Source: an uncultured Sphingomonadaceae bacterium
GTDB lineage: Bacteria; Pseudomonadota; Alphaproteobacteria; Sphingomonadales; Sphingomonadaceae
Direction: 5' to 3'
Assembly (NCBI GenBank): GCA_947258815.1
Contig: CAMYJW010000003.1
Span: forward strand, 1-49,656
DNA length: 49,656 nt
Shown: positions 21,652-30,892 of the stretch, in pieces
Numbering within the stretch: position 1 is the stretch's first letter
How the letters are laid out: each line of letters begins with the position of its first letter
Program-made: the position numbers and the translations under genes
The notes under the pieces: model-generated
Seen by the model: only the letters and a program-made list of their open reading frames with translations
What the model was told of the DNA's origin: nothing
The model's database searches: none

Positions 21652-22305
21652 ATGCCCCGCCACACATCCACGTCTCCGGCAAAGCGCGTCGAAGCGCTTG
21701 GCAGAGCGCGGTTGCGAGCAAAGAAACTCAAGCGTGGTGAAACCCTGACAGCCAGACCGATGGCCAAGCTGATCGGTGTGAGTTGGGTTACGCTGCGCGG
21801 ATGGTGTAACGACATCGCCGGATTTGCCGAAAGCGATGCGTTTGAAGGCGGTGCGCAGGGCGTTGATTACGTTTTCAAGCCGCTCAAGACGATCGATTTC
21901 CTGACGAAGCATTTCAAGGCCGAGCGTGATCGGAGAATTCAGGAAACGCGGCGGTTGGCTCAACTTGTTGGCGCCGAGGATCTGATAGATCCGGAATCTG
22001 ATTTCTCGCCCGAAGAACTGAACAAGATCCTTCAGCTTGCAGAAAGGATCGAGGACCGGCGCTTAAGGCAGGGTGAGCTGATCGATGCCGCGACGGTTCG
22101 TGAACACTTCAATGCCTATCACCTGAACATCCAGCAATCGGCGCTGCGGTCCGCGCAGGAGGCGGATCCGGAAGGAAACTGGGAACCTGAGTTCAGGCAG
22201 GCGTTCGACGATGCGATGCGGAAACTGTTGATACGCATCCAGCGCGCCGGACGCGATTGCACGTCAAGACTTGGCGCAAAAGGGGTGACGCAACCGAGCG
22301 GGTAA
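21652..22305 (+). CDS. Terminase small subunit (Nu1-like)
   Basis: 217 residues. After a basic start comes a winged-helix-like segment (TARPMAKLIGVSWVTLRGWCNDIAGF) like the Nu1 DNA-binding domain, then a long coiled coil (HFKAERDRRIQETRRLAQL, ILQLAERIEDRRLRQGEL) that would make the oligomer. It should recognise the packaging site and load the large subunit, coded 17 bp downstream. Confidence 0.78.
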   Translation: MPRHTSTSPAKRVEALGRARLRAKKLKRGETLTARPMAKLIGVSWVTLRGWCNDIAGFAESDAFEGGAQGVDYVFKPLKTIDFLTKHFKAERDRRIQETRRLAQLVGAEDLIDPESDFSPEELNKILQLAERIEDRRLRQGELIDAATVREHFNAYHLNIQQSALRSAQEADPEGNWEPEFRQAFDDAMRKLLIRIQRAGRDCTSRLGAKGVTQPSG

Positions 22306-22322
22306 ACTGAAAAGGGAGATTT

Positions 22323-24473
22323 ATGGGTCTGGTTCTTACGCCAGAGAGCCTGGCCAGCGAAATAGCCGGTCTGGCGTCCGGTAAATGGCTTCAGGAACCC
22401 GCCCGCCTTCTGGCAGAAGCCAATGATCTGCTAACGCCGCCGGAGAACATATCGACGGTCGATTGCGCCGAAGAACACAGGAATTTACCGGGCAATGAAG
22501 ATGGCGCCGTGGTGCGCTATGACCGGATGAGAACGCCCTACAACGTTGGGCCGATGAACAGCCTGGATAATCCAGCATGCCAGCTTATGGTGATGGTCAA
22601 GCCGTCGCGGTCAGGCGGAACCACGGTTGCTGAAAACTTCGTATTCAAGATGATCAAATATGGCCCGGCGGCGCATGTTGCATGGGTGTTGAACAGCGAT
22701 GAGGCGGTGACGGATTATTGCCGCAATGTCGTCAAACCGATGTTTGATCTTAACGATGATATTCGCGCTGCGATCGATGAAGGCCGCGGGAACGATACTG
22801 ATGGCTACAAGCAGATCAGGGGTTATCCGTTCGAGTGGCTTTCCGCCAAGGACTCGACCTTTCGCAACCGTCAGCCGTGGTTCATGGTGTCGGACGAAAC
22901 CGATGCCTGGGCCAAGAAATATGCACGGACGCCGCGCACGCAAATTGAAGGCCGTCAAAAACTGCTGGGCAACCGGCGCAAGGGCGCGATCATGTCGCAC
23001 CCTGATCTGGGATATACCAGCGGCGTAACAGCAGCTTACGAAGATACCAGTCGCGGTATTTTCATCATGCAGTGCCTTGAATGTCTGGGTTACGCGGCGG
23101 CTTTTGCCACCAAGTTCTGGCGCGGCGTTCCGCAGTTCAAGCTGGACTGGACGCGCAGCGACAGCGCATCGAATGATGACCGGCTGGACCTGGCCGAAAG
23201 GACGGGACGAATGCACTGTCCGCATTGCGGGGTTGGCCTGACCGACGAACAGCGCCGCCAGATGGTCGATAAGGCTCTGACAGGCGGCGGGAACGCAATC
23301 GACGGATGGATGCACCGGGGACAGACGCTGGACGCTCTGGAGGGTGTTATTGGCGAAATGGAGCCAAACGACGCGCACGGGTTCTGGGTTCACGGCCTGA
23401 TGCTGAAGTCTGAGGACATGGGGAAGCTGGCGCGCGAATATGAAGCGGCGCTGATCGATTATGAGCGGACGCGCGATCCAAGCAAACTGAGGGAATTTCT
23501 CTCCAAGAAACTGGGTGAAGTGTTCGAAGGCAAGGCGGGTATCGCCGGAGTGAATGCCTCAACATTGCAGGAACGCGCCAAAGAGGAAGGTTTTTCAATC
23601 GGAGAATTTCCGGCCGACGCGCGGTTCATCACTGCCGCGATCGATATTGGTGGCGGGAAGTTCGACGTTTCGTTTCGGGCGTGGGACGAGGAATCGCGAT
23701 CATGGTGGCTGGACAGGATCACTATCCGTCAGCGCCGCTGGCCTGATGGCACATTGCGCGATGTCCGGCCCAGTGAACGGATTGAAGACTGGGATATATT
23801 GATCGACGAAGTGATCAGCCGGCGCTTTGCAATCGAGGATCGACCCGGCTGGGTAATGCCGGTGGCGCAAGTTTCGATCGATGCCAGTGATGGCAACGTG
23901 ACATGGAAGGCGCGCGAATTTGCCGCACGCTGCATGGCCAGGGGATTGTTCTGGGGACCACGCGCGAAACCATGGGCCATCGTCCAGCTTATTCAGGGCA
24001 GCCCAAGCGCGAAGGCACCGATCCTGCCGCCGAAGGCGCGGCTTGCGGACGCCAAGGGCAGGCGGTTTCCCAAAGGGGTGCAGGAATGGACCGTGGGGGC
24101 GCATAAATCGAAGGAGCAAGCGCTTGAACGGCTGGCTGTTACCGATGGCGGGCCGGGTCAGTGCTTCTTCGCGAACGCGATCGCGAGGAACTATTTCGAT
24201 GAGTATTTCAACGAGCCGCTGATCGACGGAAAGTTTGTGAGGCAAGGTCCGAACGAAAGTCTGGATCTGTTCGGTTACGAGGAAATGGCCCGGCTGATGC
24301 TGAAGCCTGATCGCAAAGATATCGACTGGAAGTCCGGCAAGTTTCCGGTCTGGGCAACGGCTATCGAGATTACTGAGAAGCCTGAAGAAGAACATCAAAA
24401 ACCAACTGATAAACCTGCAAAAGCAGACATATCCCGTTGGACCAATCTTAACAGCAACAACAGGAAACGCTGA
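22323..24473 (+). CDS. Terminase large subunit (GpA family)
   Basis: 716 residues. The packaging ATPase has a Walker A-like KPSRSGGT at residues 93-100 and a Walker B-like FMVSDETDA at 187-195. Cys251/254 and Cys299/302 (CLEC and CPHC) make a zinc site typical of the GpA family. The nuclease begins at AAIDIGGGKFDVS with Asp441. It cuts concatemeric DNA at cos and drives it into the prohead. A GGGAG ribosome site precedes the ATG. The GpA type implies cohesive ends. Confidence 0.95.
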   Translation: MGLVLTPESLASEIAGLASGKWLQEPARLLAEANDLLTPPENISTVDCAEEHRNLPGNEDGAVVRYDRMRTPYNVGPMNSLDNPACQLMVMVKPSRSGGTTVAENFVFKMIKYGPAAHVAWVLNSDEAVTDYCRNVVKPMFDLNDDIRAAIDEGRGNDTDGYKQIRGYPFEWLSAKDSTFRNRQPWFMVSDETDAWAKKYARTPRTQIEGRQKLLGNRRKGAIMSHPDLGYTSGVTAAYEDTSRGIFIMQCLECLGYAAAFATKFWRGVPQFKLDWTRSDSASNDDRLDLAERTGRMHCPHCGVGLTDEQRRQMVDKALTGGGNAIDGWMHRGQTLDALEGVIGEMEPNDAHGFWVHGLMLKSEDMGKLAREYEAALIDYERTRDPSKLREFLSKKLGEVFEGKAGIAGVNASTLQERAKEEGFSIGEFPADARFITAAIDIGGGKFDVSFRAWDEESRSWWLDRITIRQRRWPDGTLRDVRPSERIEDWDILIDEVISRRFAIEDRPGWVMPVAQVSIDASDGNVTWKAREFAARCMARGLFWGPRAKPWAIVQLIQGSPSAKAPILPPKARLADAKGRRFPKGVQEWTVGAHKSKEQALERLAVTDGGPGQCFFANAIARNYFDEYFNEPLIDGKFVRQGPNESLDLFGYEEMARLMLKPDRKDIDWKSGKFPVWATAIEITEKPEEEHQKPTDKPAKADISRWTNLNSNNRKR

Positions 24474-24476
24474 AGC

Positions 24477-24725
24477 ATGACACAACGCACTTCGACGGAA
24501 ATAGCCGCCGAACTGACAGAGTATCGTGCCGCACGATCAGCCTTGATCAAGGGCGAGCGTGTGGAGGACGTTTGGCGCGACGGAAGGCGTATGCGTGTTG
24601 CTGATGCAAGTCTGAGCGACATCAACTCGGCAATTTCCGACCTTGAGCGAGAATATGAACAAGCCGTTGCTGTAGAAGCTGGAAGGCCGCGTCGGCGCCC
24701 CATAAATCTGGCGTGGATCAACTGA
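24477..24725 (+). CDS. Head-tail joining protein (gpW-like)
   Basis: 82 residues. The pattern IAAELTEYRAARSALIKGERVEDVWRDGRRMRVADASLSDINSAI is that of gpW-family proteins, which have two helices and a beta hairpin and sit under the portal. It overlaps the portal gene by one base (TGATG). Confidence 0.8.
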   Translation: MTQRTSTEIAAELTEYRAARSALIKGERVEDVWRDGRRMRVADASLSDINSAISDLEREYEQAVAVEAGRPRRRPINLAWIN

Positions 24726-26404
24726 TGCCCAGCCCGGACCAATACAAATCATCCTTTGGTGATGGCTCGTTGAAAAAAGCCAATGCAAGCGTTCTTCAAA
24801 CAGGCCGGCGTGACGCGGCGCGGCATGATCTGACGGAGTTTTCCGGATGGAACCCGCGGATGCGATTCTCCGGAAATTCCCGCGATTACGGTTGGGAAAC
24901 CGTTACCGGCCGCGCGCGTGATCTTGATGAGAATAATGGCTGGATCAATGCCGGACTCGACCGCCGGGTTGAATCGGTCATCGGTGTCAGAATCCGGTTG
25001 AGTGCGCAACCCAAGCATGAATTACTAGGTCGCGACTTCAAATGGCGGATGGGATGGACAGCCGATGTTCAGGCTCGTTTCGATGTTTGGGGCAATGATA
25101 TCGAAAAGCGGTGCGATGCACGTCGCAGATTTTCTTTCGGTGCAATCGCCAAACTTGCCTATCTTGGATATTGCAGAGACGGTGATGCGGCTGCCGAAAT
25201 TCGCGACAACCGGCGCGGCATGGCGAACACAACCAACATCATGTTGATAGAGCCTGAGCGTATCGAAACGCCGCCGCTCCTTAAGCATGAGGAAGGGCCG
25301 CGTTTGCGCGATGGCATTTGTTACGACGAAAACGGCGGCGCAATCGGATATTATGTCCGCTCCGGACACCCGGATGATCCCAATATAGGGTTTGAGCAGG
25401 AGCGCTGGAGTTACATCCCGGCTAAAGGAAAGACTGGGCGCGCAAAGTTCGTTCATGTTTTCAGCCCTCGCCGCGCGGACCAGAATCGCGGTATAAGCAA
25501 GCTCGCTGAAGTGATGTTGCCAGCCAAGATGCTGGATAGGGTTGATCGCGCGGAAGTGAATGCCGCGCTGAAATCCGCAATGCTTTCACTGTTTATCAAG
25601 TCACCCGGAACGACCGACGATATCGAGGCTGCGCTTGGTGCGCCAGCATCTGACGCCGTGGCTATGGACCCATGGATCGATGCCTATCTGAATTACAGGG
25701 AGCAGAACCCGGTTTTCGTCGATGGAGCACAAGTCAATCATCTTCTACCTGACGAAGACATTCACACGCCGGAGCGATCAAGCCCGAATTCAAATTATCC
25801 GGACTTTGCCAAGTTTGTCCTACAGAAAGTCGCTGGTTCGCTGGGTGTCAGTTACCCTCAGATATCGCAGGACTGGGCTGGCATCAACTATTCGTCCGCC
25901 CGCGCAATGCTGAACGAGTTGTGGCGGTCATTTCTGGAAGATCGCCATTTCTTCACACAGCAATTTCTGACGCCGATCTATGCGGCATGGCTAGAAGTTG
26001 AGGTGGCAAACGGAGACATTAAAATTCCGGGTGGCCCCGCAAATTTCTATCGCAGAAAAACGGCAATCTGCATGGCGGAATGGATTGGTCCAGGACGCGG
26101 TTCTGTCGATCCGCTCAAGGAAGCAAACGCGGATAATCTGCAAGAAGCTGCTGGCCGTAAATCGACGGTCGAATCGATCCTTGAGCGCGGCCGCGATCCG
26201 GTGGACGTGATGGCTGAAGAACGCTGGCTTCGCGATGCGCGCCGCGAACATGGGCTTCCGGATCAGAATTTCAACGTCAAAACAGAAGCCGGAGACGGCA
26301 GTGATGATGGCGCTGGCGGTGGAACCGAAGAAGACAGGGACGGTGATGGCATTCCCCGCGAAGCTGAGAAACACCGCAAGAAAAATGAGGGCGAAAGCGC
26401 ATGA
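24725..26404 (+). CDS. Portal protein (lambda gpB family)
   Basis: 559 residues. Family marks include ENNGWINAGLDRRVESVIGVRIRL near the start, RADQNRGISKLAEVMLPAKMLDRVDRAEVNAAL in the middle and GVSYPQISQDWAGINYSSARAMLNELWR near residue 380. It forms the ring through which DNA enters the head. The C-terminal tail is acidic and low in complexity. It starts in a TGATG overlap with the gpW-like gene; a start four codons earlier is possible. Confidence 0.93.
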   Translation: MPSPDQYKSSFGDGSLKKANASVLQTGRRDAARHDLTEFSGWNPRMRFSGNSRDYGWETVTGRARDLDENNGWINAGLDRRVESVIGVRIRLSAQPKHELLGRDFKWRMGWTADVQARFDVWGNDIEKRCDARRRFSFGAIAKLAYLGYCRDGDAAAEIRDNRRGMANTTNIMLIEPERIETPPLLKHEEGPRLRDGICYDENGGAIGYYVRSGHPDDPNIGFEQERWSYIPAKGKTGRAKFVHVFSPRRADQNRGISKLAEVMLPAKMLDRVDRAEVNAALKSAMLSLFIKSPGTTDDIEAALGAPASDAVAMDPWIDAYLNYREQNPVFVDGAQVNHLLPDEDIHTPERSSPNSNYPDFAKFVLQKVAGSLGVSYPQISQDWAGINYSSARAMLNELWRSFLEDRHFFTQQFLTPIYAAWLEVEVANGDIKIPGGPANFYRRKTAICMAEWIGPGRGSVDPLKEANADNLQEAAGRKSTVESILERGRDPVDVMAEERWLRDARREHGLPDQNFNVKTEAGDGSDDGAGGGTEEDRDGDGIPREAEKHRKKNEGESA

Positions 26405-27288
26405 TCGAATATCCGCTTATCGGCCAGCGACTGTTCAACACACCGCTGATGCTACGCCCGGAAAAGTGCGAAATTGTCGTTGCTGCGCTACTTGATCATT
26501 TCAATGTTGCCAAGCTCAACAGGATCGATGGAACCAGCCTTGGCGTTGTTGAGATGCGCCAGCAGGCGGAAGAGGAAGTTGACCGCCCTTCTCGTGCCAG
26601 ACGGGCTTATGCGCTTGTAGATGGCGTGGCGATTATCCCTGTTCAGGGTTCGATGGCTCAGAGGGTTGGTGGCCTTGATCCTTACTCCGGGATGGTTGGC
26701 TACAATCAGATAGAAACCAAGCTGGAAATGGCGATGTCGGAAAGCGGGGTGCGCGCCATCCTGCTGGACGTTGATACGCCGGGCGGTGAGGTTGCGGGTT
26801 GTTTTGATCTGGCCCGCAAAATCCGAAATTATTCGGCTGCGAATGGCGGGAAACCCATCATTGGTGCGGCCAATGAACAGGCTTGTTCGGCTGGTTATGC
26901 GCTGATTTCCGCATGTGATGAAATCTACATGCCAGAGACGGGCGTGGTTGGATCAATCGGTGTCTGGACGTTGCTGGTCGATATGACACGCGCGCTCGAC
27001 AAGGACGGCATCGAAGTGAAGATGGTTCGCGCCGGCGACCGTAAGGCGCGCGGTGGATCTTTTGAGCGGGCCGACAAGGAAACCGTTTCCAAGTTGATGG
27101 CATGGGTTGAGGAAACCCGGCTTCAGTTTGCAACGCTTGTTGCTGAAAACCGCAGCCAGTCTGTTGCTGATATCCTCTCTCAAGAGGGTGACTGGTTCCA
27201 TGGTGATGAGACGATAACGCGCGGTCTTGTCGATGGGATCGGGCCTTTCGAGGCCATTTTTGAACGGGCGCGCACGCTCGCCAACTAA
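26401..27288 (+). CDS. S49 head maturation protease (gpC-like)
   Basis: 295 residues with a ClpP/SppA fold. The catalytic Ser163 is in ACSAGYALIS and the likely base Lys215 in AGDRKARG; the substrate-binding DVDTPGGEVAG is at 123-133. It processes head proteins during assembly. In lambda the scaffold is coded inside the end of this gene, while here a separate scaffold-like gene follows 22 bp later. It overlaps the portal gene as ATGA. Confidence 0.92.
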   Translation: MIEYPLIGQRLFNTPLMLRPEKCEIVVAALLDHFNVAKLNRIDGTSLGVVEMRQQAEEEVDRPSRARRAYALVDGVAIIPVQGSMAQRVGGLDPYSGMVGYNQIETKLEMAMSESGVRAILLDVDTPGGEVAGCFDLARKIRNYSAANGGKPIIGAANEQACSAGYALISACDEIYMPETGVVGSIGVWTLLVDMTRALDKDGIEVKMVRAGDRKARGGSFERADKETVSKLMAWVEETRLQFATLVAENRSQSVADILSQEGDWFHGDETITRGLVDGIGPFEAIFERARTLAN

Positions 27289-27310
27289 CCACAACCGAAG
27301 AGGAACAATA

Positions 27311-27829
27311 ATGACAGACGGAGCCTACGCGGGCCTCCGGATGGCGGCGCGTGCCGACGAACCGGACCCCGAAAACACAGAAACTGATCCCGATGATGAA
27401 GAATGTTCATCGGATGGGAAATCCAAAAAGAAGGACAAGAAGGATATGAACGAACAGGACCAGAAAGCCGCGATCGACAAGGCATATTCTGAAGGCTTTG
27501 CCGCCTCAAACGCCCGTTTCGGCAAGGTGCTGGCATCGGATGAATATGCAGGCCGTGAACCGCTTGCTCAATCGTTGCTGGCAACCAGTCTCTCGGCGGA
27601 CGAGATCATCACGACGCTTGCCAGTGCCGAGGCCAAGCCGGTCAATTCGGCAGAAATGTCCGATGACGACAAAAAGGCTGCTGCCGAAGAGGCCGGGCGT
27701 CAGGAAATGAAAGACGCGCTCAAAGAATCTCAAAACAGTGATGTCGATGCCGATGCCGGAAGCGCTCCAAAAGGCCCGGCTGCCAGCGCGAAGATCTGGG
27801 ATCAGGCCATCTCCGAAGTGATCGCCTGA
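27311..27829 (+). CDS. Scaffold-like protein
   Basis: 172 residues from MTDGAYAGL, with GAGGA before the ATG. It is acidic and helical, with a charged Lys/Asp stretch (SSDGKSKKKDKKDMNEQDQ) and helix KAYSEGFAASNARFGKVLASDEYAGR. Its place between the protease and the decoration gene and its composition match head scaffolds of the Nu3 type. The fold alone does not prove this. Confidence 0.7.
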   Translation: MTDGAYAGLRMAARADEPDPENTETDPDDEECSSDGKSKKKDKKDMNEQDQKAAIDKAYSEGFAASNARFGKVLASDEYAGREPLAQSLLATSLSADEIITTLASAEAKPVNSAEMSDDDKKAAAEEAGRQEMKDALKESQNSDVDADAGSAPKGPAASAKIWDQAISEVIA

Positions 27830-27867
27830 TCTGGCTGAAACATGAAATCAAGACAAGGAACTGAATC

Positions 27868-28245
27868 ATGGTAACTCTTACTGAAGGTATGCACGAAGGC
27901 GAATTTATTGGCGAACTTGCCATGGGCCTTGGCTACCATGTTGACGAAATCACCGTTCTTTCCGGCGAAAATCTCGTCGCCGGAGCGGTTCTCGGCAAAG
28001 TCACGGCAAGCGGCAAATATGTCGCTTATGACAACACTGGAACCGACGATGGGCGGCGCACTGCGGCTGGCATTCTTGTGGCCGCAGTAGACGCATCAGC
28101 GGGCGATGTTGTGGGTCGCGCCATGCTTCGTGGCCCGGCGGTCATCAACAAGAATGATCTGACCTGGGCGGCTGGCATCGACGCTGCGGAGCAGACCGCG
28201 GCACTTGCGGAACTTCTCGCCAACAACGGCATCAAAGCCGTTTGA
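27868..28245 (+). CDS. Head decoration protein (gpD-like)
   Basis: 125 residues. The segment ENLVAGAVLGKVTASGKYVAYDNTGTDDGRRTAAGILVAAVDA is the beta-rich core of the HDPD family, which forms trimers on the capsid and stabilises it after packaging. It lies between the scaffold-like and the major capsid genes, as in lambda. Confidence 0.92.
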   Translation: MVTLTEGMHEGEFIGELAMGLGYHVDEITVLSGENLVAGAVLGKVTASGKYVAYDNTGTDDGRRTAAGILVAAVDASAGDVVGRAMLRGPAVINKNDLTWAAGIDAAEQTAALAELLANNGIKAV

Positions 28246-28276
28246 TCGGCGCTGACAGAAACAAGGAAATAATCTC

Positions 28277-29305
28277 ATGCATATGAACATTTTTGATAAT
28301 GACGCTTTCACGCTTCAGAGCATGACTGCGGCTGTTGAGAAGATCCCGTTCATTCCGGGTTTTCTCGGTTCGCTCGGCATCTTTGGGCAAGGTGACGGTG
28401 TTGCAACCGACACGGTGACGATTGAGCGCAAGGATCATACCCTGACGCCGATTATGACCAGTCAGCGCGGCACCGAGCCGCCGATGGGAAGCACGGACAA
28501 AGCGAAACTGCGTGCATTCAATATCCCGCGCGTTGCCAAAGCCGATCAGGTTTTTGCTCGTGAAGTTGCCAACGTCCGCGCATTTGGCAGCGAAGGCGAT
28601 CTTCTCACCGCAGTCAAATTGATTGCGCAGAAGCAGGCAAAACTGCGTCAGGAACATGAACTGACCATGGAGATGCATCGCTTGAGCGCGGCGCAGGGCA
28701 TCTTGCTTGATGCTGACAATTCTACGGTGCTTTACAACTGGTTCGACGAGTTCGGCATTTCTCAGCCGGCGGAAATCGATTTTGATCTTGATGCTGCCAG
28801 TCCTGCTGAAGGCGTGCTTCGCAATCTGATCTCAGACAGTGTTGTGCGTCCGATTGCTCGCGCTCTTGGCGCATCCTTCAATCCGGGTGTGCGGATCATC
28901 GGCCTTGCCGGCGATACGTTCTATGACCAGCTCGTCAATCACAACGATGTGCGCGTGACGTTCAAGAACTGGGAGGCGGCCACCGGCCTGCGCGAAAGCA
29001 CTGCGTTTGAACGCTTCCCATTCGCTAACGTGGACTGGATCAATTATCGCGGAACCGACGACAATTCCACTTGCGCGGTTGGCGTGGGTAAAGTGAAATT
29101 CATCGTGACCGGCGTTCCTGGCCTCTATCGCCGGGTCAACGGTCCAGGTGAATCCATGGACACCATTGGTACGATCGGAAAGCCCATCTATTCCGAAATG
29201 GTGCGCGACGATAAGCGCAACCAATGGGTGCAGCCGGAAATCTACTCCTATCCGCTTCATCTTTGCACGCGCCCTGAAGCGTTGCTGCGCGGCAAGAACA
29301 CCTGA
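28277..29305 (+). CDS. Major capsid protein (gpE family)
   Basis: 342 residues, the usual length. Family marks are VEKIPFIPGFLGSLGIF at the start, ERKDHTLTPIMTSQRGTEP, NIPRVAKADQVFAREVANVRAFG, the helix QAKLRQEHELTMEMHRLSAAQG and NWEAATGLRESTAFERFPFANVDWINYRG. It is the shell protein with the HK97 fold. An AAGGA site precedes the ATG. Confidence 0.95.
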   Translation: MHMNIFDNDAFTLQSMTAAVEKIPFIPGFLGSLGIFGQGDGVATDTVTIERKDHTLTPIMTSQRGTEPPMGSTDKAKLRAFNIPRVAKADQVFAREVANVRAFGSEGDLLTAVKLIAQKQAKLRQEHELTMEMHRLSAAQGILLDADNSTVLYNWFDEFGISQPAEIDFDLDAASPAEGVLRNLISDSVVRPIARALGASFNPGVRIIGLAGDTFYDQLVNHNDVRVTFKNWEAATGLRESTAFERFPFANVDWINYRGTDDNSTCAVGVGKVKFIVTGVPGLYRRVNGPGESMDTIGTIGKPIYSEMVRDDKRNQWVQPEIYSYPLHLCTRPEALLRGKNT

Positions 29306-29321
29306 TCTCTGATCGTCACGC

Positions 29322-29344
29322 CGGGCGGGCTTTGTGCCCGCCCG
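29322..29344 (+). terminator. Hairpin after the major capsid gene
   Basis: A perfect 9-bp GC stem (CGGGCGGGC / GCCCGCCCG, loop TTTGT) 17 bp after the capsid stop. There is no T run after it, so it may act as a partial terminator or as a 3' end that stabilises the capsid mRNA. Confidence 0.55.
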
Positions 29345-29362
29345 CACAACGGAGTAAATTCC

Positions 29363-29758
29363 ATGAAAATTAAAGCGTTGCGCACGTTTACCGCATTTGA
29401 TGGTGCGATGCGCGTATTCAACAAAGGTGATGTAGGCGAGTTGCGCGACGATCTTGCCGAACCACATGTGGAATCCGGCAGCGCTGAAGTTGTTGGCCCG
29501 CTTGACCATGACGGCGACGGCGAACCCGGTGGGAGTGTGCCGCATGATCCACCTGCCCTGACCGGCAAGAACAAGGTGGAACTTCTGGCTATTGCTGCTG
29601 ACGAAGGCGTTGAAGCTGACAAGACGATGACCAACTCCAACATCATCGCCGCCATCGAAGCGAAACGGGTTTTCGCACTGGTAAATGACGCTTTGGAAAC
29701 AGGTGTTATCGAAGGTGCTGATCCGGGCGATGATGTGCCTGACGCGCCGCCGGTCTGA
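29363..29758 (+). CDS. Phage protein with HeH/LEM-like motif
   Basis: 131 residues. The N-terminal part (KIKALRTFTAFDGAMRVFNKGDVGELRDDLAEPHVESGSAEVV) is a small beta domain found next to capsid genes. The middle has a HeH/LEM-like helix-extension-helix (TGKNKVELLAIAADEGVEADKTMTNSNIIAAIEA). A head-completion or head-associated role is inferred from position. Confidence 0.72.
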   Translation: MKIKALRTFTAFDGAMRVFNKGDVGELRDDLAEPHVESGSAEVVGPLDHDGDGEPGGSVPHDPPALTGKNKVELLAIAADEGVEADKTMTNSNIIAAIEAKRVFALVNDALETGVIEGADPGDDVPDAPPV

Positions 29759-29781
29759 GCATCAAGGCAAACAGGATCAGC

Positions 29782-29809
29782 AAGGGCCGGGGCATGTCTC
29801 CGGCCTTTT
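29782..29809 (+). terminator. Rho-independent terminator-like hairpin
   Basis: AAGGGCCGG and CCGGCCTT pair with one bulged G around a 9-nt loop, and are followed by TTTT. It lies between the head genes and the connector genes and would lower transcription into the tail genes. Confidence 0.6.
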
Positions 29810-29820
29810 GCGTATGAGCC

Positions 29821-30156
29821 ATGGCCATTCCCACGCTTGAAAGCGTTACCGACAATCTCTTCGAGACGGTCAACACCGTGCTGGAAGATCCGATCACTTA
29901 TGCCATCGGCGGAAGCAACCCGACCGCGATCAATGCGTGGGTTGAACACGAAGACAAGACCGATGCCTATGGCGGTGTGCAGGTTACGGATCAGGACATC
30001 ACCGTTGAGGTTCTGAAATCCGATGTCAGCGCGCCTGACTATGACGATGTGATCACCCTGCCCCAACTTGGCAACGCGCAGTTCAACCCGAAAGACTGGA
30101 AGAACAATACGTCTGGACGTGGCTGGACCATCTGGCTGACGCGAGTGCGCACATGA
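29821..30156 (+). CDS. Head-tail connector protein
   Basis: 111 residues, beta-rich (AWVEHEDKTDAYGGVQVTDQDITVEVLKSDV). Its size, strand pattern and position between the capsid gene and the tail terminator match the gpFII-like head-tail connectors. It overlaps the next gene as ATGA. Confidence 0.65.
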   Translation: MAIPTLESVTDNLFETVNTVLEDPITYAIGGSNPTAINAWVEHEDKTDAYGGVQVTDQDITVEVLKSDVSAPDYDDVITLPQLGNAQFNPKDWKNNTSGRGWTIWLTRVRT

Positions 30157-30641
30157 GCGGGGAAGCGGCGCTCACCAAAGTAAAGGACCGCACAGTCGCG
30201 TGGCTGGACGGCAATGTCAGCGGTGTTTCGATTGTCAAGGACCGGCCCATCGACAAGCCGTTTCGCGATAGCGATCTGCCAGTCATCCATCTGCGCATAA
30301 CGCAGGTTCAGATCACTTCGGCACGCAATCCGACCGGCGACTTTCACGATGCGGCAGTGATGTTCGATATTCTGGCGCCATCGATCCTGATGGGTTCGAT
30401 CGACGATCGGCAAGCTGAAATCATGGCCGATATCGTCGCGCGGCTTGGCGCGATCGATGCCACGCCCGGCACGCTGGGTGAACTGCTTGAGATTTGCGAG
30501 CCGACCATTGCCGCATCGCGCGAAGACGAAATGGCGATGCTGAGCGACTTTGGAGTCACCACGCTGGCTTACCGCATGGGCTGGCGCTGCCCGCACAACG
30601 ATTTCCGGACGATCGCCGGCCACAACGGCACCGTCCCCTGA
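30153..30641 (+). CDS. Tail terminator (gpU-like)
   Basis: 162 residues. An N-terminal helix (VKDRTVAWLDGN) and then strands and helices (LPVIHLRITQVQI, AAVMFDILAPSI, QAEIMADIVARLGAID, AMLSDFGVTTLAYRM) match the alpha/beta fold of tail terminator proteins, which stop tail tube growth and join the tail to the head. It lies just before the tail tube gene. Confidence 0.65.
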   Translation: MSGEAALTKVKDRTVAWLDGNVSGVSIVKDRPIDKPFRDSDLPVIHLRITQVQITSARNPTGDFHDAAVMFDILAPSILMGSIDDRQAEIMADIVARLGAIDATPGTLGELLEICEPTIAASREDEMAMLSDFGVTTLAYRMGWRCPHNDFRTIAGHNGTVP

Positions 30642-30667
30642 CACCCTCAATCGACGAAGGAAAACCG

Positions 30668-30880
30668 ATGTCCACGAAACCCAAGGTTATCGACGCCGCG
30701 CCGCCGCTTCCGCCGACAAGCGTGGATTACGATGCGCTTCAGAAAGCTATTGTCGCGGGCAAGAGCGCCGAAGATGTGCTGACAATCGCGACCACTGGCC
30801 AGGCTGTCAGTCCGAAGCCGCAAACCAAGACCACCACCACGCCGGACGCTTCCGGCGATTCCGAACAGACCAGCAAATAA
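30668..30880 (+). CDS. Small phage protein before the tail tube
   Basis: 70 residues from MSTKPKVIDAAPPLPPTSVD, with GAAGGA before the ATG. It is Pro and Thr rich, with one helix (YDALQKAIVAGKSAEDVLTIATTG). Function unknown. Confidence 0.65.
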   Translation: MSTKPKVIDAAPPLPPTSVDYDALQKAIVAGKSAEDVLTIATTGQAVSPKPQTKTTTTPDASGDSEQTSK

Positions 30881-30892
30881 AGGGGAACCGCA

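Noticed and set aside
22611..23393. 260-codon open frame antisense to the terminase
   Set aside because: It lies wholly inside a clear terminase gene and the translation looks random.
28832..29545. 237-codon open frame antisense to the capsid gene
   Set aside because: Antisense to a strongly supported capsid gene, with no family pattern.
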